A DNA stretch of 16,066 nucleotides, from NCBI GenBank assembly GCA_946479895.1, contig CAMLHT010000058.1, forward strand, positions 1 to 16,066, written 5' to 3'. The stretch comes from an uncultured Gemmatimonadota bacterium (GTDB lineage Bacteria > Gemmatimonadota > Gemmatimonadetes > Gemmatimonadales > Gemmatimonadaceae). Within the stretch, counting starts at the first letter, position 1. Each line of letters opens with the position of its first letter. Of this stretch, positions 1 to 8,147 are shown in pieces. The notes beneath the pieces were generated by a model. That model made no database searches. It was not told the origin of the DNA and saw only the letters and a program-made list of their open reading frames with translations. The position numbers and the translations under genes were made by a program.

Positions 1-278
1 TTGATGCGCTTGTAGTGATTGTAGACCGCGACCGACAGCGTCTTCTTCGCCCGCTCCTGGCCGATGACGTACTGGTCCAGGGTGTCCTTGATCTCCTGCG
101 GGGTCGGGACCTGGGTGATCGCTTCGGCTACCTCGCGCTCCTCGTCCTCCGCCAGGATCTCATTGCAGAGCGCGATGCACTCGTTGCAGATGTAGACCGA
201 TGGCCCGGAGATGAACTTCCGTACGGAGTCTTTCGACTTGCCGCAGAACGAGCATCGGAGGTGTTTATCGTGGGACAT
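1..278 (-). CDS. clpX: ClpX, ATPase subunit of the ClpXP protease (N-terminal part only)
   Basis: ClpX is the AAA+ unfoldase that recognises substrates and feeds them into the ClpP chamber in the cytoplasm. Only the first 92 codons lie in the window; the gene runs off the left edge. The start ATG at 278 gives [15 protein letters not shown], with the zinc-binding domain cysteines C9, C12, C31 and C34 (CSFC and CNEC), which is the ClpX-specific dimerisation/adaptor domain. Next comes the linker [20 protein letters not shown], the conserved entry to the AAA+ domain. No strong Shine-Dalgarno sequence precedes the start, but the zinc finger sits at the normal distance from this ATG. It lies downstream of tig and clpP on the same strand, the usual order, but is separated from clpP by a 234-bp spacer that holds an inverted repeat and a possible promoter. 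The Walker motifs are outside the window, so integrity cannot be judged. Confidence 0.96.
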   Translation of the reverse strand, partial: MSHDKHLRCSFCGKSKDSVRKFISGPSVYICNECIALCNEILAEDEEREVAEAITQVPTPQEIKDTLDQYVIGQERAKKTLSVAVYNHYKRI

Positions 279-311
279 CGGCAGGCGGGGCTGGGGTATT
301 CGCTACAGTGG

Positions 312-340
312 AGTATGACGGATGGGCCGCGTAAGGGCAA
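312..340 (-). promoter_or_regulatory. Possible sigma-70-type promoter for clpX
   Basis: Read on the minus strand, TTGCCC (335-340) and CATACT (312-317) are separated by exactly 17 bp. Each matches the sigma-70 consensus at 4 of 6 positions. The -10 box ends 33 bp before the clpX ATG. This would let clpX be transcribed independently of tig-clpP. It is a motif match only; chance matches of this quality are not rare. Confidence 0.4.
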
Positions 341-391
341 CGGTGGGGCCCTCTTAGGTCTCGTTTCAGGCAGTCGCGGCGCACCGTCCCG

Positions 392-503
392 GGCCAGGCC
401 CTGACGCCTGAAGCCCTGACCGCCTGGTGCCTGCTACCGAGGTGTCGCGCGAGCTCGGCATCAGGCGTCAGGCTGTCAGGGCTTCAGGCGTCAGGCCTTG
501 GCC
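392..503. repeat. Inverted tandem-oligomer array A (TCAGGC-type units), clpX/clpP spacer
   Basis: Two 42-bp arms, 392-433 and 462-503, are reverse complements at 37 of 42 positions by hand alignment, including 20 consecutive paired bases (401-420 with 475-494). The 28-nt loop itself contains CCGAG/CTCGG. Each arm is built of 7-8-nt units of the type TCAGGCG, TCAGGCTG, TCAGGGCT; for example TCAGGCGTCAGGC occurs at 461-473 and 484-496. The array ends 9 bp from the clpP stop codon. It could fold as a long RNA stem after clpP, but no T-tract follows the stem on the minus strand, so it is not a standard intrinsic terminator. Confidence 0.85.
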
Positions 504-512
504 TGCCAGCGG

Positions 513-1175
513 CTATTTGGTCACCGCTTCCAGCTTCGTCGGCTCGATGATCGCCCCGCGCTGCGTGATGATCTGGTCGATGATGCCGTACTCCTTCGCC
601 TCCTCGGCCGACATGTAACGGTCGCGGTCGAAATCCCGCTCGATCGTCTCGACCGCCTTGCCGGTGTGCTTCGACATGAGCTCGTAGATCTTCGCGCGCA
701 TGTACAGGATCTCCTTGGCCACGATGTCGATGTCCGAGGAGGTTCCCTGCGCGCCGCCCGAGGGCTGGTGCATCATGATGCGCGAATGCGGCAGCGCCAT
801 GCGCTTGCCCTTCGTGCCGCCGGAGAGCAGGAAGCAGCCCATGCTCGCCGCCATGCCCATGCAGATCGTGTTGACCGGCGAGGTCAGGAACTGGATGGTG
901 TCGTAGATCGCCAGTCCGGCGGACACGCTGCCACCCGGCGAGTTGATGTACAGGAAGATGTCGCGGCCGGCGTTGTCGGCCTCGAGGAAGAGCAGCTGGG
1001 CGATGATGATGTTCGCGACGTCGTCGTTCACCGGCGTGCCGAGAAAGACGATCCGGTCCATCAGCATCCGCGAGAAGATGTCGTACGTCCGCTCGCCGCG
1101 GCTCGACCGCTCGATGACGTACGGCGGATAGATCGTGGCCATGGGGTCCATTTGCCTGTCGTTGGAGTTCGCCAT
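513..1175 (-). CDS. clpP: ClpP, ATP-dependent Clp protease proteolytic subunit
   Basis: ClpP is the barrel-forming serine peptidase that degrades proteins unfolded by ClpX or ClpA/C in the cytoplasm. The 220-residue product, with the start at 1175, has the full S14 fold: the catalytic Ser in GMAASMG (S111), His in MMHQPSGG (H136) and Asp in [10 protein letters not shown] (D185), with [12 protein letters not shown] before them as the oxyanion strand region. The start is uncertain: in-frame ATGs lie at 1175, 1151 and 1142, and none has a clear ribosome site; [11 protein letters not shown] (1142) would be closest to typical short ClpP N-termini. The frame stays open upstream to 1316, but that part only translates the GTGGGA array and overlaps tig, so it is rejected. 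It sits between tig and clpX on the same strand, as in most bacteria. Confidence 0.97.
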   Translation of the reverse strand: MANSNDRQMDPMATIYPPYVIERSSRGERTYDIFSRMLMDRIVFLGTPVNDDVANIIIAQLLFLEADNAGRDIFLYINSPGGSVSAGLAIYDTIQFLTSPVNTICMGMAASMGCFLLSGGTKGKRMALPHSRIMMHQPSGGAQGTSSDIDIVAKEILYMRAKIYELMSKHTGKAVETIERDFDRDRYMSAEEAKEYGIIDQIITQRGAIIEPTKLEAVTK

Positions 1176-1212
1176 CCGGGAAAGGTGCGAAAAGGTGCTC
1201 AATCGGTGGAGC

Positions 1213-1294
1213 AGTGGGAGTGGGAGTGGGAGATCGTGAAAGCTCGCGGCATTCCCACTCGCACTTTCACTCCCACTCCCATCTCCTATCCCAC
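1213..1294. repeat. Inverted tandem-oligomer array B (GTGGGA units), clpP/tig spacer
   Basis: Three GTGGGA hexamers in phase (1214-1231) face a degenerate complementary set (TCCCAC-type, about 1254-1294). The arms pair imperfectly with small indels: AGTGGGA at the outer end, then TGGGAG, then GTGAAAG near the loop. The right arm runs over the tig stop codon, so the last two sense codons of tig, GTG GGA, are themselves a repeat unit. The 20 bases 1213-1232 recur exactly at 5081-5100 in array C. Confidence 0.8.
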
Positions 1295-2521
1295 TTCGTT
1301 CCGGGAAATCAGCCATTCGAAGACCTTGTCCTCGGTGATTCCCTGCTCGATTTCCTTCAGGCGCCCCGCCTTCTGGAGGGACATGTAGACCTGCGAGACG
1401 TCGGCGTTCCGCTTCGCGGCCATCTCCGCGACCCGCGCGTCGATGTCGGCTTCGGTCGCCTTGAGGTTCTCCTTCTCGGAGACCGCGTCCACGATCAGGT
1501 CGCGGCGCACCTGCCGCTCCGCCACCGGGCGGAATTCCGCCGCGAAGCGCTCGGCTTCCTCCTCGGGCACCTGGTAGGCCTTCACGTAGGCCTCGAGCAG
1601 CGACGACACCCAGGCATGCGGGACGTCGAAGGGATTCGCCGAGACGATCTGGTCGATGATCTGCTGGCGGACGCTCGCGTCCGCGTCGCGCTTCGCGTGC
1701 TCCTCCAGGTCCTTGCGGACCGTCGCCGTCAGCGCATCCAGCGAATCGAAATCGCCGACCTCACGCGCGAAGGCGTCGTCGAGCGGCGCCACCGACTTCC
1801 GCTTCACGTCGTCGAGCTTCACGCGCACGGGCTTGGTCTTGCCGCGCTCGTTCTCGTCCGGGAAGTCATCCGGCCACCGCACCGGCTGCTCGGTGCTCTC
1901 GCCGGGCTTGAGCGTGAGGATGACCTCCTCGACGCCCGGGATCGCCTGGCCGCCGCCGATCACGATGCGATACTCGCGCGGCTCCGGGAACGCGCCGTTC
2001 TCCTCGGTGGAGAGCTGCACGGTCACCATATCACCCTCGCGCGGCTTCTCCTCGACCGGCGACCACGAGGCGCGCTGGTCGCGCAGCTGGTCGAGCTGCT
2101 CCTGCACCTGCTCGTCGGTCACGGTGGACGCGGGACGGCTCACCCGGAACCCGCTCGTGCGCTCGAGGGCGAGCTCGGGACGGAGCTCGAGATGCAGCTC
2201 GAAGCTCAGCGGCTCGCCTTCCTCGAACTTGAGGTGATGGATGTGCGGCTGCGCGGCGACCTTGAACTTCTCGCGATCGACGACTTCCTGGAACGCTTCC
2301 TGGACGAGCTCCTCGACGACCTGCTGCCGGATGGCGTCGCGGAAGCGCTTCTTGACGATGGCCGGCGGCGCCTTGCCCGGACGGAAGCCCGGGAGGCGAA
2401 CGCTGGTGGCGTATTTCTTCGCGGCCCGATTCTCGGCGTCCGTGACGGTCTCGAGGGGCACCTTCACCTCTATGAAGCGCTCGAGACCTTCGCTGCGCTT
2501 CGGTGTAATCTCGATATTCAT
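1286..2521 (-). CDS. tig: Trigger factor, ribosome-associated chaperone and prolyl isomerase
   Basis: Trigger factor binds at the ribosomal tunnel exit and shields nascent chains; it also has peptidyl-prolyl isomerase activity. The 411-residue protein is near the usual length (E. coli 432). The N-terminal domain carries the ribosome-docking signature GFRPGKAP (residues 45-52). An FKBP-type domain follows at roughly residues 150-240 ([25 protein letters not shown]). The helical C-terminal substrate cradle spans about 255-411 ([20 protein letters not shown] onward). The start ATG at 2521 gives the canonical MNIEI beginning; TTAGG lies about 10 bases upstream. The final codons Val-Gly-stop coincide with the outer edge of the GTGGGA array, so the very C-terminus may have been rewritten by repeat expansion. 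clpP and clpX follow downstream. Confidence 0.97.
   Translation of the reverse strand: MNIEITPKRSEGLERFIEVKVPLETVTDAENRAAKKYATSVRLPGFRPGKAPPAIVKKRFRDAIRQQVVEELVQEAFQEVVDREKFKVAAQPHIHHLKFEEGEPLSFELHLELRPELALERTSGFRVSRPASTVTDEQVQEQLDQLRDQRASWSPVEEKPREGDMVTVQLSTEENGAFPEPREYRIVIGGGQAIPGVEEVILTLKPGESTEQPVRWPDDFPDENERGKTKPVRVKLDDVKRKSVAPLDDAFAREVGDFDSLDALTATVRKDLEEHAKRDADASVRQQIIDQIVSANPFDVPHAWVSSLLEAYVKAYQVPEEEAERFAAEFRPVAERQVRRDLIVDAVSEKENLKATEADIDARVAEMAAKRNADVSQVYMSLQKAGRLKEIEQGITEDKVFEWLISRNEVG
2481..2509 (+). promoter_or_regulatory. Possible promoter for the secreted barrel protein, inside the 5' end of tig
   Basis: On the plus strand, TCGAGA (2481-2486, 4/6 match) and TGTAAT (2504-2509, 5/6 match) are spaced by 17 bp. 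Transcription would begin near 2516, antisense to the first codons of tig, giving about a 57-nt leader to the preferred GTG start at 2573. Motif evidence only. Confidence 0.35.
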
Positions 2522-2572
2522 CCCATGGAACCTAATTACGTTTCCACCACTCTCCCGAGCCCCGAGAAACGC

Positions 2573-3139
2573 GTGCGAATCCGATCCCTCCTGCCCCTTG
2601 TCCTGACCCTGGCCGCGGCCCCCGTGGCGGCGCAGAACTCGCCGGCGATGTCCCCGGCAGCGGCCTTCCCGCAGTGGCGCAGCTTCGTGGGCGCAAACCC
2701 GCTGGGCATTCCGTTCGACATCGTCTCCGTCGAGGCCGAAACCGCGATCGGGGCGGGCGGGACCATTGGGCTGGTCGGCAGCTACAACGACTTCGATGAT
2801 CGCCGGTACACGACCTTCGACGTCCGCGGCAAGTACTATCCCGGCGAGGTCGCGATGCGCGGGTTCTCCATCGGCCTGAGCCTGGGGACCACGAAGTTCA
2901 ACGCGAACGATCCGAACAGCTTCAACCCGGCGACCGGCGAGTACACCCGCCGCACGATGAGTGCGGGCACGCTCGGCGTACTCGTGGACTACAACTGGAC
3001 CCAGGGCCCGTCCCAGCGGTTCGTGGTCGGCACTGGCGTCGGCGCCAAGCGCATCCTCGCGTCGGCCGAGAAGCGCGACCTGCTCAATCTCGACCGCGCG
3101 TACCCGACCGCGCGCTTCGTGATCGGCCTGCTGTTCTGA
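2573..3139 (+). CDS. Small secreted outer-membrane beta-barrel-like protein, function unknown
   Basis: The 188-residue product starts with a clear signal peptide (GTG-initiated MRIRSLLPLVLTLAAAPVAA, cleavage before Q). The mature part alternates aromatic/hydrophobic and polar residues (VGSYNDFDDRRYTTFDVRGK, GFSIGLSLGTTKF, LGVLVDYNWTQG) and ends ARFVIGLLF. A terminal Phe is the usual recognition signal for outer-membrane assembly. The segment FVGANPLGIPFDIVSVEAE resembles the start of small barrel families of the DUF3575/OmpW-like kind; I cannot name the family surely. An in-frame ATG at 2525 would add 16 polar residues before the signal peptide and leave only 3 bp to the tig start, so GTG 2573 (GAGAAA upstream) is preferred. 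It is divergent from tig and followed by a hairpin with a T-run. Confidence 0.8.
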   Translation: MRIRSLLPLVLTLAAAPVAAQNSPAMSPAAAFPQWRSFVGANPLGIPFDIVSVEAETAIGAGGTIGLVGSYNDFDDRRYTTFDVRGKYYPGEVAMRGFSIGLSLGTTKFNANDPNSFNPATGEYTRRTMSAGTLGVLVDYNWTQGPSQRFVVGTGVGAKRILASAEKRDLLNLDRAYPTARFVIGLLF

Positions 3140-3181
3140 TCCTGGTCGTCATCCCTCGCGCGGCGAAGGCCGCGGGCTGTC

Positions 3182-3210
3182 ATCCCTCGGGCAGCGAGGG
3201 ATCTGCTTTT
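3182..3210 (+). terminator. Intrinsic terminator after the barrel protein gene
   Basis: A perfect 8-bp stem ATCCCTCG (3182-3189) / CGAGGGAT (3195-3202) with loop GGCAG is followed by CTGCTTTT. A smaller hairpin precedes it (CGCGGC 3159-3164 / GCCGCG 3169-3174). The phrase GTCATCCCTCG occurs twice here (3148-3158 and 3179-3189). The stem core reappears in the pstS/porin hairpin near 15255. Confidence 0.65.
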
Positions 3211-3218
3211 CTGCGGGA

Positions 3219-3299
3219 TGCGAGAGGGGGGACTCGAACCCCCACGTCTTTCGACACCAGATCCTAAGTCTGGCGCGTCTGCCATTTCGCCACTCTCGC
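3219..3299 (-). tRNA. tRNA-Leu, anticodon UAG
   Basis: Read on the minus strand the gene begins GCGAGAGTGGCGAAATGGCA and ends CCCCCTCTCGCA. The acceptor stem is GCGAGAG / CTCTCGC with discriminator A at 3219. The anticodon arm is CCAGA-CTTAGGA-TCTGG, giving anticodon TAG (reads CUA and probably other CUN codons). A long variable arm (TGTCGAAAGACG) marks a class II tRNA, as expected for leucine. The T arm contains GGTTCGAGTCC. The 3' CCA is not encoded: TCCC follows the discriminator base. It lies between the degP terminator hairpin and the terminator of the barrel protein gene. Confidence 0.95.
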
Positions 3300-3323
3300 A
3301 GGTTCACGAATAAGGTATCGCCC

Positions 3324-3362
3324 TGAAATACGAAGCGCCTGGTGGCTCAGCCACCAGGCGCT
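3324..3362 (-). terminator. Hairpin terminator of degP
   Basis: A perfect 13-bp GC-rich inverted repeat (3334-3346 with 3350-3362, AGCGCCTGGTGGC / GCCACCAGGCGCT) has a 3-nt loop. It lies 21 bp after the degP stop. On the minus strand it is followed by TCGTATTTC, a weak, interrupted T-tract. It also separates degP from the tRNA gene. Confidence 0.65.
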
Positions 3363-3383
3363 CCGTCGTTCGCGACCCAGCTG

Positions 3384-4994
3384 CTACGGAATGCGAATCG
3401 ACTGCGTCCGGCTGGCGCCACTGCCACGACCGTCGGGGCTGAAGAGGCGCAAGGTGACCACCTGGCCCGAGCGGAGTCCCGATAGCGCCTGATCGAGATC
3501 CGCGACCGACTTCACGTCGCGCCGGACGGGGTAGAGCACCGCTTCGATGATCTCGTTGCGGCCGAACCGCTGGAACGACGGCCCGCGCTGCGCGACGTCA
3601 CGGATGATCAGGCCGTCCCGCGCCTCGGACGGCAGGTTGAGCTGCCGGCCGAGGGACGCCGGGATGGGGCTCACGGTCAGGCCCAGCTTGTCGTTCTGCT
3701 TCGGCGCGAACACCGGCTCGGCGCCGCTTTCCGGCTCGTCGGGCGTCGAGACCGGCGTGTCGGCGTCGGCGCGCATCGGCGTCAGCTTCACGGAGAACTC
3801 CTTCCGCTGGCCGAACCGCATGACCTCGATCTTCGCCGTCTGCCCGATGCGGTAGTCGCGGATGATCCGCTGGAGGGTGTTGACCTGCTCGACCGGCTTT
3901 CCGTCGACGGCGACGATGATGTCACCGACCTCGATGCCGGCCTTCCGCGCGGGGCTGTCGGAGCCGCTGAAATCGGCGACCTTCGCGCCGCGGATCTCCT
4001 TCATGCCAGCCGCCTCGGCGTCTTCCGGCTCGACTTCCAGCAGCTGCACGCCGACCGCGGCGCGGCGCACTTCGCCGCTCTCGATCAGCTCGTTCATCAC
4101 CGTCTTGGCGAGCCCGATCGGGATCGCGAAGCCATAGCCCGCGTAGTAGCCCGTTCCGCTGGCGATCGCGCTGTTGATGCCGATCACTTCGCCGCGGATG
4201 TTCACGAGCGGACCACCCGAGTTGCCGGGGTTGATCGCGGCGTCGGTCTGGATGAAGTCGGTGATCGAGTACTGGCTCGCGCCGGGGAGGTTCCGGACCT
4301 GGCGGTTCTTCGCGCTGATGATGCCCGCGGTGACCGTGAAGTCGAGGTCGAGCGGATTGCCGATCGCCAGCACCCACTGGCCGACGCGGGCGGTCGACTC
4401 GTCACCGAGCGGGATCGCCGGGAAGTTGCTTCCGTCGATCTTGATGACGGCGACGTCGGTCGTCGGATCCTTGCCGATGACCTTCGCGCTGAAGGTCCGC
4501 TTGTCGGCGAGCGTCACGCTCACGCGGTCCATTCCCGACACCACGTGGTTGTTCGTGAGGATGTAGCCGTCCTTCGAGACGATGAAGCCTGATCCGGAGC
4601 CCTCGCGCGGGCCCGGGTCGGGCATCTGCATCTCGCCGCCGAACTGCCGGAAGAAATCCTCGAGGCCCGGCGGAATGTTCTGCGGCCGCGCCTGTCCGTT
4701 GCGTCCCTGTCCGCTGCGCCCCTGGCGCCCGCCCGGCTGCGACACTTCCTGAGCGAACTTGGTGACGTGGATCGAGACGACGGCAGGCTTGACGCGGTCG
4801 ACGATCGCCTCGAAGGCGTTCTGGGTCTCGGCGAGCGAGGCCACGGCCGGGGCGGGGACCTTCGGCGCGGAGCTCGTCACCGGAGACTGCGCCCAGCCGA
4901 ACCTGGTGAGGTCCATGCCGGACGCGAAGATGAGCCCACAGAGGAAAGCTCCGGCCACTGCCAGGCCGAAGCGGGCACGCGGATAACTCTTCAT
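3384..4994 (-). CDS. degP: DegP/HtrA-family periplasmic serine protease with two PDZ domains
   Basis: HtrA proteases degrade or chaperone misfolded envelope proteins. The 536-residue product has an N-terminal membrane anchor or signal (about residues 8-27, FGLAVAGAFLCGLIFASG). The trypsin-like domain carries the triad His150 (TNNHVVSG), Asp180 (TTDVAVIKID) and Ser259 (NPGNSGGPL). PDZ1 is at about 312-405 (VGVQLLEVEPEDAEAAGM, AGIEVGDIIVAVDGKPV) and a more diverged PDZ2 at about 435-535. A Gly/Gln/Arg-rich segment at about 85-108 sits in the LA-loop position and contains a small tandem duplication. The ATG at 4994 is chosen because AGGA lies 8 bases before it; a GTG at 5024 would put polar residues before the anchor. 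It follows dnaK on the same strand but has an ECF-type promoter of its own and a downstream hairpin, so it is probably monocistronic. Confidence 0.95.
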   Translation of the reverse strand: MKSYPRARFGLAVAGAFLCGLIFASGMDLTRFGWAQSPVTSSAPKVPAPAVASLAETQNAFEAIVDRVKPAVVSIHVTKFAQEVSQPGGRQGRSGQGRNGQARPQNIPPGLEDFFRQFGGEMQMPDPGPREGSGSGFIVSKDGYILTNNHVVSGMDRVSVTLADKRTFSAKVIGKDPTTDVAVIKIDGSNFPAIPLGDESTARVGQWVLAIGNPLDLDFTVTAGIISAKNRQVRNLPGASQYSITDFIQTDAAINPGNSGGPLVNIRGEVIGINSAIASGTGYYAGYGFAIPIGLAKTVMNELIESGEVRRAAVGVQLLEVEPEDAEAAGMKEIRGAKVADFSGSDSPARKAGIEVGDIIVAVDGKPVEQVNTLQRIIRDYRIGQTAKIEVMRFGQRKEFSVKLTPMRADADTPVSTPDEPESGAEPVFAPKQNDKLGLTVSPIPASLGRQLNLPSEARDGLIIRDVAQRGPSFQRFGRNEIIEAVLYPVRRDVKSVADLDQALSGLRSGQVVTLRLFSPDGRGSGASRTQSIRIP

Positions 4995-5027
4995 GGCAAC
5001 TGTCCTGATTTGCGTGGGAGACACTAC

Positions 5028-5057
5028 TTAGACCCAACGGTGGCGCGGAAAGTTTCC
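5028..5057 (-). promoter_or_regulatory. ECF sigma factor (sigma-E-like) promoter candidate for degP
   Basis: On the minus strand, GGAAACTT (5050-5057) is followed after 17 bp by TCTAA (5028-5032). This resembles the E. coli sigma-E pattern GGAACTT-N16-TCTGA, which drives degP there. The leader to the ATG would be about 27 nt. The match is by eye, with one extra A in the -35 element. Confidence 0.4.
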
Positions 5058-5081
5058 TACGGGAAGGATGCCGTATGACAA

Positions 5082-5148
5082 GTGGGAGTGGGAGTGGGAG
5101 CGGGAGTCCAACGAGCTACTCCCACTCCACCCCCACTCCCACTCCCAC
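5082..5148. repeat. Inverted tandem-oligomer array C (GTGGGA units), degP/dnaK spacer
   Basis: The left arm 5082-5107 (GTGGGAGTGGGAGTGGG then AGCGGGAGT) and right arm 5118-5148 are complementary: the outer 17 bp pair perfectly, then a 5-nt bulge, then 8 of 9 inner pairs, with a 10-nt loop (CCAACGAGCT). ACGAGCT occurs both in the loop and just outside the right arm. The array starts 5 bp after the dnaK stop. No T-tract follows the stem on the minus strand. It shares an exact 20-mer with array B. Confidence 0.88.
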
Positions 5149-5153
5149 GAGCT

Positions 5154-7091
<1,938 letters not shown>

Positions 7092-7100
7092 TGAGAGCCT

Positions 7101-7345
7101 GTGGTTCAGTGGGTCCGTGGATCTGTGGGTCAGTGGATCGGTGGGTCCGACTCTGCCCAGTTCAACGCCAAGTCCAGAGGCAAGACCGGGACGCGGGTTT
7201 TACGCCAGTCTGGCAGGTTTTTGGCGATTGAAGCGATCCAGCGCCTGGACCCGTACGCCAGTCTGTACTGTCCGACTAGCTTCCCGACCCGATCCACGGA
7301 TCCACCGATCCGCCGGCCCACCGATCCACCGATCCGCCGACCCAC
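7101..7345. repeat. Inverted tandem-octamer array D (GTGGRTCN units), dnaK/rhomboid divergent spacer
   Basis: Six in-phase octamers at 7101-7148 (GTGGTTCA, GTGGGTCC, GTGGATCT, GTGGGTCA, GTGGATCG, GTGGGTCC) face seven complementary octamers at 7290-7345 (CGATCCAC, GGATCCAC, CGATCCGC, CGGCCCAC, CGATCCAC, CGATCCGC, CGACCCAC). In the left arm, units with G and A at position 5 alternate after the first. The 141-bp middle (7149-7289) has ordinary sequence. The left arm ends 9 bp from the dnaK ATG and the right arm ends 5 bp from the rhomboid GTG, so both translation start regions abut repeat units. Confidence 0.9.
7201..7265. promoter_or_regulatory. Pair of 12-bp direct repeats between dnaK and the rhomboid gene
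   Basis: TACGCCAGTCTG occurs at 7201-7212 and again at 7254-7265, 53 bp apart (about five helical turns). On the dnaK strand it reads CAGACTGGCGTA. The first copy is embedded in CGCCA...TGGCG (7203-7207 / 7222-7226). It could be a paired operator for one or both divergent genes, but no known operator is recognised. Confidence 0.35.
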
Positions 7346-7350
7346 CAGCA

Positions 7351-8136
7351 GTGATCCCGCTTTCCGACGAGAACCCCACGCTCCATACCCCCGTGATGAC
7401 CTGGGTCATCCTCGGGCTGATGTTCGCCGCCTGGTTCGTGGTCGAGGGGGCCGGGGATCCGTTCCGGATGGCGGTCAGCGTCTGCAACTATGGTATGGTG
7501 CCCGGCGAGCTGACTGGTCGGGCGCGGGTCGGGACCGGGGTTCCCCTCGGGATGGGGCTGGCCTGCGTCGTGGACCGCCACGCGATCAACGTGGTGACGC
7601 CGATCACCTCGATGTTCCTCCACGGCGGCTGGATGCACCTCCTCGGCAACGCGCTGTTCTTCTGGGTCTTCGGCAACAACATCGAGGACAGCATGGGCCC
7701 GGTGCGGTTCGCCGTGTTCTACCTGGTCTGCGGGCTGGTGGCGGCGGGGACCCATGCCATCATCGATCCCGCGTCGCCAATTCCCACCGTGGGCGCGTCG
7801 GGCGCGATCGCGGGAATCCTCGGGGCGTACCTGGTGCTGTATCCAAAGGTGCGGGTGAACATGCTGTTCATCTTCGTGATCTTCTTCCGGATCATCCCGC
7901 TCCCGGCCTGGATCGTCCTGGTGTACTGGTTCCTCGTACAGCTCCTGAGCGGCTGGTCCCAGCTGACGCCGCTTCGGCCGGAGATCAGCGGCGGGGTGGC
8001 ATTCTGGGCCCACATCGGGGGCTTCGTGGCCGGCGTGGCGCTGATCAAGCTGTTCGAGGACCGCCGGCTCGTCGCCGCCCGGACGCGCCGCGACCTCCTG
8101 GTCAGCGGCCCGTACACCCAGATTCCCGGGCACTGA
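7351..8136 (+). CDS. Rhomboid-family intramembrane serine protease
   Basis: Rhomboids cleave transmembrane substrates within the inner membrane using a Ser-His dyad. From the GTG at 7351 the product is 261 residues. The catalytic Ser is S150 in VGASGAIAGILGAY and the His is H221 in WAHIGGFVAG. The conserved TM2 motif HGGWMHLLGNALFFWVFG (91-108) supplies H96 and N100. About six or seven hydrophobic segments are visible, for example VMTWVILGLMFAAWFV (15-30) and MLFIFVIFFRIIPLPAWIVL (171-190). The start is set at GTG 7351 because VIPLSDENPTLHTPV is the typical short N-terminus before TM1; an ATG at 7396 would cut into TM1, and the longer open frame only translates the octamer array. No clear ribosome site. 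It is divergent from dnaK, which might suggest a shared stress response, but its substrate is unknown. Confidence 0.9.
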   Translation: MIPLSDENPTLHTPVMTWVILGLMFAAWFVVEGAGDPFRMAVSVCNYGMVPGELTGRARVGTGVPLGMGLACVVDRHAINVVTPITSMFLHGGWMHLLGNALFFWVFGNNIEDSMGPVRFAVFYLVCGLVAAGTHAIIDPASPIPTVGASGAIAGILGAYLVLYPKVRVNMLFIFVIFFRIIPLPAWIVLVYWFLVQLLSGWSQLTPLRPEISGGVAFWAHIGGFVAGVALIKLFEDRRLVAARTRRDLLVSGPYTQIPGH

Positions 8137-8147
8137 CGTCACGATCC

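Noticed and set aside
1176..1316. N-terminal extension of ClpP rich in Gly/Ser
   Set aside because: The extra codons translate the inverted GTGGGA array and overlap the tig 3' end; ClpP propeptides are not of this kind.
1214..3139. 641-codon plus-strand frame running through array B and antisense to tig into the barrel protein
   Set aside because: The first two thirds are antisense to tig. Only the final part, with its signal peptide and barrel strands, is protein-like, so the gene was cut back to 2573.
5082..5148. Ordinary intrinsic terminator for dnaK
   Set aside because: The stem is strong, but TTGTCATAC follows it on the minus strand with no T-tract, and the repetitive arms are unlike a normal terminator. 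Some termination role remains possible.
7101..7345. CRISPR array or recombination site cassette
   Set aside because: Units are 8 bp with no unique spacers between them and the two halves are in opposite orientation; no cas, integrase or invertase gene is in the window.
7092..7350. CIRCE element (HrcA operator) before dnaK
   Set aside because: Neither half site TTAGCACTC nor GAGTGCTAA, nor a close variant, was found in the spacer.
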